This document shows positions 37,777-47,455 of a stretch of 64,000 nucleotides of DNA, piece after piece (position 1 is the first letter of the stretch; each line of letters begins with the position of its first letter). This DNA comes from Sheuella sp. Lineage in GTDB: Bacteria > Pseudomonadota > Gammaproteobacteria > Burkholderiales > Burkholderiaceae_B. The position numbers and the translations under genes are program-made. The DNA lies in NCBI GenBank assembly GCA_030650995.1, contig JAUSCY010000072.1, forward strand, positions 1-64,000, in the 5' to 3' direction. The notes beneath the pieces were generated by a model. That model had not been told where the DNA came from and ran no database searches. It saw nothing but the letters and a program-made list of their open reading frames with translations.

Positions 37777-38706
37777 CTACCAGCTTGCAATAGCGCCTAG
37801 CAAGGCCTTTTGCATAGGCTGGGTGCCTAGCGCATGACCACATCCTGGCAGACGGACTAGCCTCGCGCCGGGGGCAACAGCCAGGATGGCTTCGCTGTTT
37901 GTGACCGGGCACAGTGCATCGTCCTCTCCATGAATCAGCGTGATGTCCATCCGGTTCAGGTTATCAGGCGCCAACAGCGCATCTGGCGTAACAAAACAGT
38001 GATTCATCAGGTAATGACACTGAATCTGGTATCTGGGAATCTGGGACACACCTGAAAGTAACTGCAACGCTTGCGCAGGTGCGGGATAGTCGTTCATGGC
38101 TGACTCGTATTGGGCCCAGGACAATGCCAATGCAGACTGACTGACCAGATTATTTTGCTCGCAAAAAACGCGATGGCCAAAAGCCAGCAGACTCTCTGAA
38201 CTGTTCAAAGGCAAGTGGCTTTTCAGGGCCTGCCAATGCGTCAGGCAAGCTGCGGGCGGATGATTCATAAAGCGGTCGATCTCTGCAGGGCTGCACAAAA
38301 ATGGACTACGCAACAAAAAATGCTCGACTGCAAACGCGTATTTTTGCGCGTAGGCAAGCGCCAGCGCCCCTCCCCAGGAGCCTCCCACCACGGACCAGGT
38401 ATTTAATCCGAAGAATTGTCTCAAGCGCTCCAGATCCTCGACCAGATCAGCGGTCTGGTTTTGCTCGAGTGGGTGAACTGAACGACTGTTTCCACAGCCC
38501 CTCTGGTCGTATTGAATAATCAGAAAACGTTCAGGATCAAAAAACCGACGGTGCATGGGGCTCGCACTACTTCCCGGGCCACCATGCAACCAAACAACCG
38601 GCTTGCCCTTTAAATTGCCACTTATTTCCCAGTGCAGGCTATGTCCATCGCCCACAGGCAACCAGCCGTGACGAATCGGAGTCAAATCAGGAAAAAGTTC
38701 AAACAT
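37777..38706 (-). CDS. pip: prolyl aminopeptidase (proline iminopeptidase)
   Basis: HGGPGSSASPMHRRFFDPERFLIIQYDQRGCGNS, GGSWGGALALAYAQ, LIHGEDDALCPV. Confidence 0.9.
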   Translation of the reverse strand: MFELFPDLTPIRHGWLPVGDGHSLHWEISGNLKGKPVVWLHGGPGSSASPMHRRFFDPERFLIIQYDQRGCGNSRSVHPLEQNQTADLVEDLERLRQFFGLNTWSVVGGSWGGALALAYAQKYAFAVEHFLLRSPFLCSPAEIDRFMNHPPAACLTHWQALKSHLPLNSSESLLAFGHRVFCEQNNLVSQSALALSWAQYESAMNDYPAPAQALQLLSGVSQIPRYQIQCHYLMNHCFVTPDALLAPDNLNRMDITLIHGEDDALCPVTNSEAILAVAPGARLVRLPGCGHALGTQPMQKALLGAIASW

Positions 38707-38763
38707 GCAATTGCGCTAAAAGGCGTCGAAATTCATCACTACAGCAGAGAAGAGGACTAGAAA

Positions 38764-39168
38764 TTAACGACGTCCGGCGCGATTCTCTGGGCCACCACGG
38801 TTAACCTGACCATCGGCAGGACCATCGCCGCGCGTCATCCCTGCACCCGGAGCACCTGCTCCGGCACCCGGCCTGACACCCACACCAGCAGCGCCCGCAC
38901 CAGGCGCTGCACCGACCCCCGGGGCGCCAACTCCGGGCGCGACACCAACTCCTGGAGCACCTACGCCAGGCGCAACACCGACACCTGGAGCGCCTACGCC
39001 TGCACCAGGTAAAACGCCCACACCCGGCGCGCCACGATCAACCGGGCGCACAACACAACCAACAGGAAAGCCGGGCCCTGTGCAATAGACAACAGCCCAG
39101 GAGCTTTGTGCGTACACAGCCAAACCAACGCATGCTAAGACCTTAGTTGCCTTGAGAACATATTTCAT
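38764..39168 (-). CDS. low-complexity Gly/Ala/Val/Pro-rich secreted protein with elastin-like repeats
   Basis: 134 aa; signal peptide ending [16 protein letters not shown], then [28 protein letters not shown] repeats. Confidence 0.75.
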   Translation of the reverse strand: MKYVLKATKVLACVGLAVYAQSSWAVVYCTGPGFPVGCVVRPVDRGAPGVGVLPGAGVGAPGVGVAPGVGAPGVGVAPGVGAPGVGAAPGAGAAGVGVRPGAGAGAPGAGMTRGDGPADGQVNRGGPENRAGRR

Positions 39169-39425
39169 CGCGAATCCTTGTTTAAAAAATCATTCGCCAG
39201 AGAGTGTTTTAAGTTTAATGTTTTTGCTCTCTGCACATTAAAAACTCTTTTACTTTTGTACCCTAAATTTAACGATCAAATGTTACAAACCACTCAAAAA
39301 TCAACAATACAAACTTAATTACGTGTTTTTCTGGGTTTAATAACCGTAAAGCCCAACTGATTACCTATTAATTAGTAAAATAGTCAACTATTCGTCCGAT
39401 TGATCCATTTTCAAGGTTCCTCAGA

Positions 39426-41648
39426 ATGACAGCCCGCACAACTTGCAACCACCTCCAAGTCGCAACTGTTTTATATCGCTTCATCGAAGATAAAGTTCTG
39501 CCCGGCACAGGGGTAGACAGTACAAGTTTCTGGAAAGGGTTTGATGCACTGGTACATGATCTGACGCCTAAGAACTCAGCGCTGCTTAAAGAGCGTGATC
39601 GTATTCAACTCGAAATGGATGCATGGCATCGTGCGCACCCCGGTCCAGTCAGCGACATGGCGGCATATCGTAAACAACTTGAAAAAATTGGTTATCTGGC
39701 TGCTGTACCTGCCGAGGCGATCGCCACGACCACGAATGTCGATGCGGAGCTCGCACTGCAGGCTGGCCCCCAGTTAGTGGTACCTGTTCTGAATGCACGT
39801 TACGCTCTAAATGCAGCCAACGCACGCTGGGGCTCACTGTACGATGCACTGTACGGAACCGATGCAATTGCCGAGACGGATGGGGCCACCAAATCGGGTC
39901 CGGATGGCAAGGGTTACAACCCCGTGCGCGGTGCAAAGGTAATTGCCTTTGGCCGGACGTTCCTGGATCAGGCGGCTGCGCTGACAACAGGCTCACACGC
40001 CGACGTCAAACAATATGCTGTGGTCGACGGCAAACTCGTGATCACCCTGAAAGATGGCAGCACAACGGGGCTGGCTGACCCGAAGAAATTTATTGGTTAC
40101 CAGGGCAGTGCCTCTTCACCCTCGTCGATCCTCCTGGGTAACAACGGTCTTCACATTGATATCCGGATCGACAGCACACAGGGTATTGGTCGGGATGACC
40201 TGGCTGGCGTGAATGACATTGTGCTTGAATCGGCACTGTCTACCATTCTCGATCTCGAGGACTCGGTTGCCGTGGTTGATGCAGATGACAAAGTTCTGGC
40301 CTACGACAACTGGCTCGGTATTCTGAAAGGTACTCTGGTTGAGAGCGTCACCAAGAACGGCAAGACGTTCAACCGCACACTGAACGAAGACCGTAAATAC
40401 ACAGCCGCTGCCGGTGCATCCCAGGCAAAAGACGGCATCGTCACGCTTCATGGCCGCTCTTTGCTGTTCCTGCGTAATGTCGGTCACCTGATGACCAATC
40501 CGGCAATCCTGGACGAGCACGGCAACGAAATTTTCGAAGGCATCCTTGATGCTGTGGTCACCGTTGCGATCGCCATGCACGACATGAAACGCAGCAAGGA
40601 CCACAAATTCGGTAACTCGCGAACAGGTTCGGTTTATATCGTTAAACCTAAAATGCACGGTCCTGCTGAAGTTGCTTTCGCCAACGAGCTGTTTGGTCGC
40701 GTAGAAAACCTGCTTGGCTTGCCTGCCAATACGGTCAAGCTGGGCATCATGGACGAAGAGCGCCGTACCAGCGTAAACCTTAAGGCCTGCATTAACGAAG
40801 CACGGGCACGTGTTGCGTTCATTAACACGGGCTTTCTCGATCGCACCGGTGACGAAATGCATACCGCGATGCATGCTGGTCCGATGATCCGCAAAGGCGA
40901 TATGAAATCCAGCGCCTGGCTTTCTGCCTATGAGCGCAGCAATGTGCTGACAGGTCTGTCCTGCGGTCTGCGCGGCCGGGCTCAAATTGGTAAAGGCATG
41001 TGGGCCATGCCTGATCTGATGGCAGCCATGCTCGAGCAAAAAATCGGTCATCCCAAAGCAGGGGCAAATACGGCCTGGGTGCCCTCGCCCACCGCCGCAA
41101 CCTTGCATGCCCTGCACTACCATCAGGTCAACGTGGCCGAGATCCAGAAAGATCTTGAAAAAGTCGCAAACAATCCTGAAATTGATCGCCTGCTGAACGA
41201 CATTTTGCAAGTTCCTGTGGCATCTAATCCGAAATGGACCCCAACAGAAATCCAGCAGGAACTAGACAATAACGCACAAGGTATTCTTGGCTACGTGGTT
41301 CGCTGGATCGATCAGGGTGTTGGCTGCTCGAAAGTACCTGATATCCATAATGTGGGCCTCATGGAAGACCGTGCGACCCTGCGGATATCCAGCCAGCACA
41401 TTGCCAACTGGCTCCTGCATGGCATCGTCACCGAGGCGCAAGTCAACGAGACGTTCCAGCGTATGGCCAAAGTCGTCGATCAGCAAAACGCTGGTGATGC
41501 CCTCTACAAGCCAATGGCCGGCCATTTTGATACATCGATGGCTTACAAAGCAGCTTGCGACCTGGTGTTCAAAGGTCTTGAGCAGCCAAGTGGCTATACC
41601 GAGCCCTTACTGCATGCCTGGCGGCTGAAGGTTAAAGCACAGGCCTGA
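39426..41648 (+). CDS. glcB: malate synthase G
   Basis: 740 aa; [98 protein letters not shown]. Confidence 0.97.
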   Translation: MTARTTCNHLQVATVLYRFIEDKVLPGTGVDSTSFWKGFDALVHDLTPKNSALLKERDRIQLEMDAWHRAHPGPVSDMAAYRKQLEKIGYLAAVPAEAIATTTNVDAELALQAGPQLVVPVLNARYALNAANARWGSLYDALYGTDAIAETDGATKSGPDGKGYNPVRGAKVIAFGRTFLDQAAALTTGSHADVKQYAVVDGKLVITLKDGSTTGLADPKKFIGYQGSASSPSSILLGNNGLHIDIRIDSTQGIGRDDLAGVNDIVLESALSTILDLEDSVAVVDADDKVLAYDNWLGILKGTLVESVTKNGKTFNRTLNEDRKYTAAAGASQAKDGIVTLHGRSLLFLRNVGHLMTNPAILDEHGNEIFEGILDAVVTVAIAMHDMKRSKDHKFGNSRTGSVYIVKPKMHGPAEVAFANELFGRVENLLGLPANTVKLGIMDEERRTSVNLKACINEARARVAFINTGFLDRTGDEMHTAMHAGPMIRKGDMKSSAWLSAYERSNVLTGLSCGLRGRAQIGKGMWAMPDLMAAMLEQKIGHPKAGANTAWVPSPTAATLHALHYHQVNVAEIQKDLEKVANNPEIDRLLNDILQVPVASNPKWTPTEIQQELDNNAQGILGYVVRWIDQGVGCSKVPDIHNVGLMEDRATLRISSQHIANWLLHGIVTEAQVNETFQRMAKVVDQQNAGDALYKPMAGHFDTSMAYKAACDLVFKGLEQPSGYTEPLLHAWRLKVKAQA

Positions 41649-41683
41649 GCGTTCAACAGTAAGAAATAGCCCAGATCATATGC

Positions 41684-41718
41684 CACCTGTCATTTCACAA
41701 TGAAGGTGCCATTTTTCT
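41684..41718 (+). terminator. probable intrinsic terminator downstream of glcB
   Basis: CACCTgTCATT-tcac-AATGAAGGTG hairpin (one bulge) followed by ATTTTTCT. Confidence 0.5.
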
Positions 41719-42712
41719 ATTGTTTAGTCGCAGCAAAGACGTCTGCCAAAGCTTCCCAACGCTTAGTTTCCTGACCGACCAATGCAGCGTATTCGGCCGA
41801 GGGCATCCCACCAGGCAAGGCAGCCATGCCATCCAGTGTTTTTAACATTTCAGGTCTTTTGAGCATGGCAAGCACTGCTTTGTAAAGCTTTTCTTTGATG
41901 GCCTCTGGCAATCCTTTAGGTGCCTCAAGTCCATACCAGGTCGTAGCCTGAAAGCCTGTCAGACCGCTTGACTCTGAAATAGTTGGAACATCGGGAAGTA
42001 AAGCCACACGATTGAGCGAAGTCACAGCCAACGCTTTAACCATTCCCGCCTTCATCTGTGAAACTGCTGATCCTGCGGTATCAATGGAAAACGTCACACG
42101 TCCCGCAATCAGATCGGTCATCATTGGCGAAGCACCTTTATAAGGTACATGTACCATTTTCAGGCCCGCCTGTTTAGCCAGTAACTCTGCATTCAGATGC
42201 TGAGGCGTGCCGACTCCAGCCGAACCAAAATTAACTTGGCCAGGACGTTTTTTTGTATCGGCCAACAATTGATCAAGGGTGTCATAAGGAGAGGATTTCG
42301 TGACGATCAGCACGTTTGGCACGACAGCAACTGTTGTGATGTGCGTGAAATCAGAGTCGAAATTAAATGACAGATCTGCGTACAACATCCCGGCTGCAGT
42401 ATTGCCCACATTACTCAATAACAAGGTGTAGCCATCTGCCGCGGCCCTCGCAGCGATCGCGGTGCCAAGCGTACCACCTGCGCCAGGCCTGTTTTGGACC
42501 ACAACCGTCTGACCAAGCTCAGCCTGCAGGTTTTGAGCCACGGCACGCGCCAGGATATCGGTTGTTCCCCCAGGCGGGAACGGAGCAATAAGAGTAATAG
42601 ACTTATCCGGCCAGGTCTGCGCGGATACTGGTGTGGCAGCAATCAGGCTGACAAGAGTCAAGGCTGCGGTAAAACCTGCCCCGAGCTTATTTATTAAATG
42701 ATCAAAAGACAT
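41717..42712 (-). CDS. Bug/TctC family substrate-binding protein
   Basis: WPDKSITLIAPFPPGGTTDILARAVAQ, VVVQNRPGAGGTLGTAIAARAAADGYTLLLSN, VPYKGASPMMTDLIAG. ATG at 42712 preferred over 42772. Confidence 0.93.
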   Translation of the reverse strand: MSFDHLINKLGAGFTAALTLVSLIAATPVSAQTWPDKSITLIAPFPPGGTTDILARAVAQNLQAELGQTVVVQNRPGAGGTLGTAIAARAAADGYTLLLSNVGNTAAGMLYADLSFNFDSDFTHITTVAVVPNVLIVTKSSPYDTLDQLLADTKKRPGQVNFGSAGVGTPQHLNAELLAKQAGLKMVHVPYKGASPMMTDLIAGRVTFSIDTAGSAVSQMKAGMVKALAVTSLNRVALLPDVPTISESSGLTGFQATTWYGLEAPKGLPEAIKEKLYKAVLAMLKRPEMLKTLDGMAALPGGMPSAEYAALVGQETKRWEALADVFAATKQ

Positions 42713-42788
42713 CTGAGCGTATCCGTTATAAAGTAACTTATTGTCATTATTCCGTGCAAACAACCGGAACACAAACGAGGATTACCCA

Positions 42789-44249
42789 ATGAACGCCAGA
42801 GTCCCTAATCTCGATACCGCTCAAGTGCTAGCCGAAGTCAGTCAGGCGTGGGACGAGGATCTCGTAGGCCAGCTGAGCGATTACATTGAAATTCCAGCTA
42901 AATCCCCAGCCTTTGATCCTGACTGGGCGAAGTCTGGATATCTGGATACCGTGCTGGAGCGGGCAGCGCAATGGGTCCGGGAACAAAAAGTAGCGGGGCT
43001 GACGCTTGAAATCATCCGTCTGCCCGGCCGCACACCCGTCATGTTTTTTGAGGTGCCCGCCACGCGCCCTCAGGCGCAAGGCAGCCAGACCGTGCTGATG
43101 TATGGCCACCTGGATAAGCAGCCAGAGTTCGATGGCTGGCGTGCGGGTCTTGGCCCCTGGACCCCAAAGTATATCGATGGCAAACTTTACGGACGTGGAA
43201 GCGCCGATGACGGTTATGCAACCTATGCAGCGATTACAGCGATTCAAGCACTGAAATCCCAGCAGGTCGAACATCCACGCATCGTTGGTCTGATCGAAAC
43301 ATGCGAAGAAAGTGGCTCACCTGATCTGCTGCCCTATGTAGATGCACTCAGAACCAGTATGGGCGACGTCGGTCTCGTGATCTGTCTGGACAGTGGCGCA
43401 GGCAACTACGATCAGTTGTGGTTGACCACGAGCTTGCGCGGGATGGCTGCGGGCACGTTGAAAGTTGAAATTCTCACTGAAGGCATCCACTCAGGTGATG
43501 CGTCAGGTTTGGTGCCCTCAAGCTTCAGAATTATGCGCCACGTACTGGATCGACTGGAAGACAGCGAAACAGGTCGCCTGTTACCTAAAAGCTTCCACTG
43601 CGAAATCCCCCCCGATCGGCGCGCGCAGGCACAAGCAACCGCGTCCATTCTGGGTGAAGAAATTTATAAACGTTTCCCTTGGGCGCATCATGATTGTGGC
43701 GGCTCCTCACTCGTCGCCCTGCCCACTACCCTGGATCCGGTAGAAGCCTTGATTCGCCGCACCTGGATGCCAACGCTCAGCGTGACGGGTGCGGAAGGCT
43801 TTCCTGCTTTGAAAGATGCAGGCAATGTCCTGCGTCCTTACACTGCGTTCAAGCTGAGCTTGCGCCTGCCACCACTGATTGATGCGGCACAAGCCGTGGA
43901 GGAGCTCAAAACCCTGCTCGAGGACAATGCACCTTACCAGGCAAAAGTAACCTTTGAAGGTGGTAGTGCCTCAAGCGGCTGGAATGCACCCGCCATTACG
44001 CCGTGGTTCGAGCAGGCGCTCAACGATGCCAGCCAGGCGCATTTTGGCGCACCCGTCGGCTACATTGGTCAGGGCGGCACGATCCCGCTGATGAATCTGC
44101 TGAGTGAAGGTTTTCCAACCGCCCAGATGATGGTGTGCGGTGTGCTCGGCCCCAAATCCAACGCACACGGGCCAAACGAGTTTTTGCACGTTCCATACGC
44201 CAAGCGCCTGACAGCGGCAGTCGCTCAAGTGATTGCACAAATGCCTTAA
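42789..44249 (+). CDS. M20 family metallopeptidase
   Basis: MYGHLDKQPEFDGW, LYGRGSADDGYATYAAI, IETCEESGSPDL, QGGTIPLMN. ATG at 42789 preferred. Confidence 0.93.
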   Translation: MNARVPNLDTAQVLAEVSQAWDEDLVGQLSDYIEIPAKSPAFDPDWAKSGYLDTVLERAAQWVREQKVAGLTLEIIRLPGRTPVMFFEVPATRPQAQGSQTVLMYGHLDKQPEFDGWRAGLGPWTPKYIDGKLYGRGSADDGYATYAAITAIQALKSQQVEHPRIVGLIETCEESGSPDLLPYVDALRTSMGDVGLVICLDSGAGNYDQLWLTTSLRGMAAGTLKVEILTEGIHSGDASGLVPSSFRIMRHVLDRLEDSETGRLLPKSFHCEIPPDRRAQAQATASILGEEIYKRFPWAHHDCGGSSLVALPTTLDPVEALIRRTWMPTLSVTGAEGFPALKDAGNVLRPYTAFKLSLRLPPLIDAAQAVEELKTLLEDNAPYQAKVTFEGGSASSGWNAPAITPWFEQALNDASQAHFGAPVGYIGQGGTIPLMNLLSEGFPTAQMMVCGVLGPKSNAHGPNEFLHVPYAKRLTAAVAQVIAQMP

Positions 44250-44348
44250 ACCCTTGAATAAAGAAACCCAGTACCCCTTCGACGCAAAAGATCGCTTATC
44301 CAGCATGCGTCACCACGAGACAAGATTCACCCACTTAAAACGAAAAAA

Positions 44349-46061
44349 ATGATAACGCACACATTAATTATCCGCAACGGCACCATCGTTGATGGCACAG
44401 GAAACGAACCATTCACCGGTGATATCAAAATCGTCGATGGACTGATACAGGCAGTCGGTCAAGTCAGCGGATCTGCTGACGAAGAAATCGATGCGAAAGG
44501 CCTGCTGGTCACACCCGGTTTTGTTGATATCCATACGCACTACGATGGTCAGGTCACCTGGAGCCATCAAGTCGCGTCCTCCTCACAGCTTGGTGTCACG
44601 ACGGTTGTCATGGGTAATTGCGGTATCGGTTTTGCTCCCTGTAATGAGGAGCATCGCGCCATCATGATGCGTCTGATGGAAGGAGTCGAAGATATCCCGG
44701 GCGTAGTACTTGAGGAAGGTCTGCCATGGAACTGGCGTACTTTTCCAGAGTATCTCGATGCGCTTGATGCCAGAAATTATGATGCAGACATCGCCACCCA
44801 GATCGGCCATGCCCCCCTCAGGATTCATGTCATGGGTGATCGTGGTGCAGCACGTGAACCCGCGACTGATGCAGACATTGCTGCCATGGCCCAGATAGCA
44901 GGTGAAGCCGTGCAGGCTGGCGCCTTAGGTTTCAGTACATCACGCACAATTTTGCATCGCAGCAGTGACGGCATGAACACCCCTACTTTAGGTGCGGCTG
45001 AAAAAGAACTGGTGGGCATCGCGCTGGGTCTGAAAAAGGTCGGGATGGGTACGCTCCAGCTGGTCACAGATTTTGATGACGTAGATTCAGAATTTGCCAT
45101 GCTCAGACGTATTGTCGAGCAATCAGGACGCCCTCTTTCGCTGACGTTACTGCAGCATGAACACCTGCCCGACAGATGGCGCCGTGTCATGCATCACATG
45201 CATGAAGCAACTGATGCGGGTTTGAAAATGAAAGCGCAAGTTGGTGCGCGGCCTGTCGCTCTGATTTTCAGTTTTGCTTTATCACTATGCTCGTTTTCGC
45301 AATTACCAACCTACGAATCACTCAAAGATTTACCCGCCGATGAGCGACTTAAAAAACTTCGTGATCCGGAAATCCGGGCAAAAATTCTTTCTGAAGAACA
45401 TCACGAAGAGATGTACAAGCGACGCGTAGCGAATTTTGAAAATCTGTATCCACTTGGTGATCCGCCAGAATACGAACCGCATCCTGATACCAGTATCGCA
45501 GCGATCGCTGCGCGCGAAGGCAGACCACCCGCTGAAGTTGCTTATGACATTTTGCTTGGCAATGATGGTCAGGCTCTGCTGTATCGGCCGCTCTACAACT
45601 ATTTCGAAAAAGATCTCGAGGTGCTGCGCGAGATGCTGCTTGATCGTGACACCGTGCCGGGCTTGAGCGATGGTGGTGCGCACTACGGCTTTATCTGTGA
45701 CGCAAGCTTTCCCACTTACCTGCTCACACACTGGGCGCGCGATCGTACGCGCGGTGAAAAACTGCCTTTGGCGCAACTGGTCAAATGGCAAACTCAAGAT
45801 ACGGCAGCCACTGTCGGGTTGAAAGATCGTGGATTGCTCAAACCTGGATACAAGGCAGATATCAACATCATTGATTTTGAAAATCTACACCTGCACGCAC
45901 CAAAAATAGTCTATGACTTGCCAGCGGGAGGACGACGACTCGGACAAAAAGCCGATGGCTATCGCGCAACTATTGTTTCCGGAGTTGTCACGTATCGCGA
46001 TGGTGTAGCAACAGGCGCTCACCCAGGCAAACTGATTCGCGGCGCCAAACAGGCACCATAG
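44349..46061 (+). CDS. N-acyl-D-amino-acid deacylase family amidohydrolase
   Basis: 570 aa; IRNGTIVDGTGNEPFTGDIKIVDGLI, VTPGFVDIHTHYDGQVTW, GNCGIGFAP, LSDGGAHYGFICDASFPTYLL. Confidence 0.93.
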   Translation: MITHTLIIRNGTIVDGTGNEPFTGDIKIVDGLIQAVGQVSGSADEEIDAKGLLVTPGFVDIHTHYDGQVTWSHQVASSSQLGVTTVVMGNCGIGFAPCNEEHRAIMMRLMEGVEDIPGVVLEEGLPWNWRTFPEYLDALDARNYDADIATQIGHAPLRIHVMGDRGAAREPATDADIAAMAQIAGEAVQAGALGFSTSRTILHRSSDGMNTPTLGAAEKELVGIALGLKKVGMGTLQLVTDFDDVDSEFAMLRRIVEQSGRPLSLTLLQHEHLPDRWRRVMHHMHEATDAGLKMKAQVGARPVALIFSFALSLCSFSQLPTYESLKDLPADERLKKLRDPEIRAKILSEEHHEEMYKRRVANFENLYPLGDPPEYEPHPDTSIAAIAAREGRPPAEVAYDILLGNDGQALLYRPLYNYFEKDLEVLREMLLDRDTVPGLSDGGAHYGFICDASFPTYLLTHWARDRTRGEKLPLAQLVKWQTQDTAATVGLKDRGLLKPGYKADINIIDFENLHLHAPKIVYDLPAGGRRLGQKADGYRATIVSGVVTYRDGVATGAHPGKLIRGAKQAP

Positions 46062-46121
46062 AACAGGCCCTCTAAAAACAAACTTACTTTATTGATCATT
46101 ATTTTCAGGAGACAAATCAGC

Positions 46122-46439
46122 ATGGCGATTTACGAATTACGCACCTACACCGTCACGGTCGGAAAAATGAACGACGTCGTCGAGTTATATAAAACACTGG
46201 GCTGGCCCGCGCTCTCAAAACACCCTAAGAAACTGTGCAGCTATTTCACAGGTGATATTGGTGCACTGAATCAGATCATTCATCTCTGGAAATTTGATGA
46301 TGAGGCTGATCGCCGCGTCTTCTGGAATGGTGTATTCACTGATCCCGAGTTCATGAATTTTGCCAAACAACTGCGTCCATTGCTGCAACATCAGGAAAAC
46401 AAGCTAATGCTTGGCGCTCCCTGGGGTCCGCAGATCTGA
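46122..46439 (+). CDS. NIPSNAP family protein
   Basis: AIYELRTYTVTVGKMNDVVELYKTLGWPAL...DIGALNQIIHLWKFDDEADR; ATG at 46122. Confidence 0.92.
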   Translation: MAIYELRTYTVTVGKMNDVVELYKTLGWPALSKHPKKLCSYFTGDIGALNQIIHLWKFDDEADRRVFWNGVFTDPEFMNFAKQLRPLLQHQENKLMLGAPWGPQI

Positions 46440-46473
46440 GCGCGTTCCCCTTAAGGGTAATGACCGACAGGGC

Positions 46474-46501
46474 AAACCCTCATTTAATGAGGGTTTTTTT
46501 T
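46474..46501 (+). terminator. rho-independent terminator
   Basis: AAACCCTCAT-TTA-ATGAGGGTTT perfect 10-bp stem, T run through 46501. Confidence 0.85.
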
Positions 46502-46570
46502 ATCGTGAATTCATTGATAATGAACCACACACACCCACAAAGAGGCGTGCGATAAATAATTGGAGACAAA

Positions 46571-47455
46571 GTGTCAGATTTTATTGTGATGAATTTACAA
46601 GTACTGTTCTCGGGGCTTGCCCTTGGGGCCATCTACTCTCTGGTCGCACTCGGATTTGTATTGATTATCCGCGCCACAAACGTCGTCAACTTCGCCCAGG
46701 GCGATTTCGCAATGCTGGGTGGCTTTTCGATGGTCGCGTTTCTGGCAGCAGGCGCACCCTACTGGCTTGCGATTCTGCTGGCACTACTCTCGATGGGAAT
46801 ATTCGGTCTGATTTTTAATCTGGGCGTCTACTACCCTCTTAGACATCGCTCATTCTTGCCGGTCATTATCAGTACCCTTGGGGCATCGATTTTCATGCAG
46901 AACACCGTTCTGTATTTTTTCGGTCCACAGCCACGCCCAATGGAAAAGGTATTCAAGACCTCTGCGATCGAGATCGGCGGTGTATTCATGGATACACAAT
47001 ACCTCACCATACTGGGTGTCACGGCTATTGCCGTCGCGTTTCAATACTTTCTCTTTGAACGCACATTGTTTGGTAAAAAACTTCAGGCAACGTCCCAGGA
47101 TAAGGATATGGCGCGCTTAGTGGGCATCCCCGTCGCGACCATGATTGCCTTTACTTTTTGCTACAGCGCGATTTTGGGAGGAGTGGCTGGCATTCTGGTG
47201 TCTCCCGTACTGTTCGTCTCAATTGGCATGGGCTCCATTATTGCGCTCAAAGCCTTTTCCGCGACGATCATTGGCGGTTTTGGTGATGTAACAGGCTCGA
47301 TCGTGGGAGGGTTGCTGCTTGGGGTCGTAGAAGCCTTTGGTGCGCATTACATTTCAGTCCCCTACAAAGACGCGTTTGCTTTTCTTCTGTTGTTCATCTT
47401 TTTGCTCTTGAGACCTCAAGGCATTTTCGGTGAAAAAATCTCGGAGAAAGCATGA
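46571..47455 (+). CDS. branched-chain amino acid-type ABC permease (LivH family)
   Basis: GTG start after GGAG; LIIRATNVVNFAQGDFAMLGGFSM; multi-TM. Confidence 0.94.
   Translation: MSDFIVMNLQVLFSGLALGAIYSLVALGFVLIIRATNVVNFAQGDFAMLGGFSMVAFLAAGAPYWLAILLALLSMGIFGLIFNLGVYYPLRHRSFLPVIISTLGASIFMQNTVLYFFGPQPRPMEKVFKTSAIEIGGVFMDTQYLTILGVTAIAVAFQYFLFERTLFGKKLQATSQDKDMARLVGIPVATMIAFTFCYSAILGGVAGILVSPVLFVSIGMGSIIALKAFSATIIGGFGDVTGSIVGGLLLGVVEAFGAHYISVPYKDAFAFLLLFIFLLLRPQGIFGEKISEKA

Noticed and set aside
40116-41210. 364-aa minus-strand ORF
   Set aside because: Fully antisense to glcB (malate synthase G), with no recognisable motif; composition is that of a shadow frame.
45240-45320. Hydrophobic stretch ARPVALIFSFALSLCSFSQLP in the D-aminoacylase as a possible frameshift or fusion
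   Set aside because: The reading frame is continuous and the region matches where related deacylases have a GRPIGLLLGL-like core strand; no evidence of disruption.
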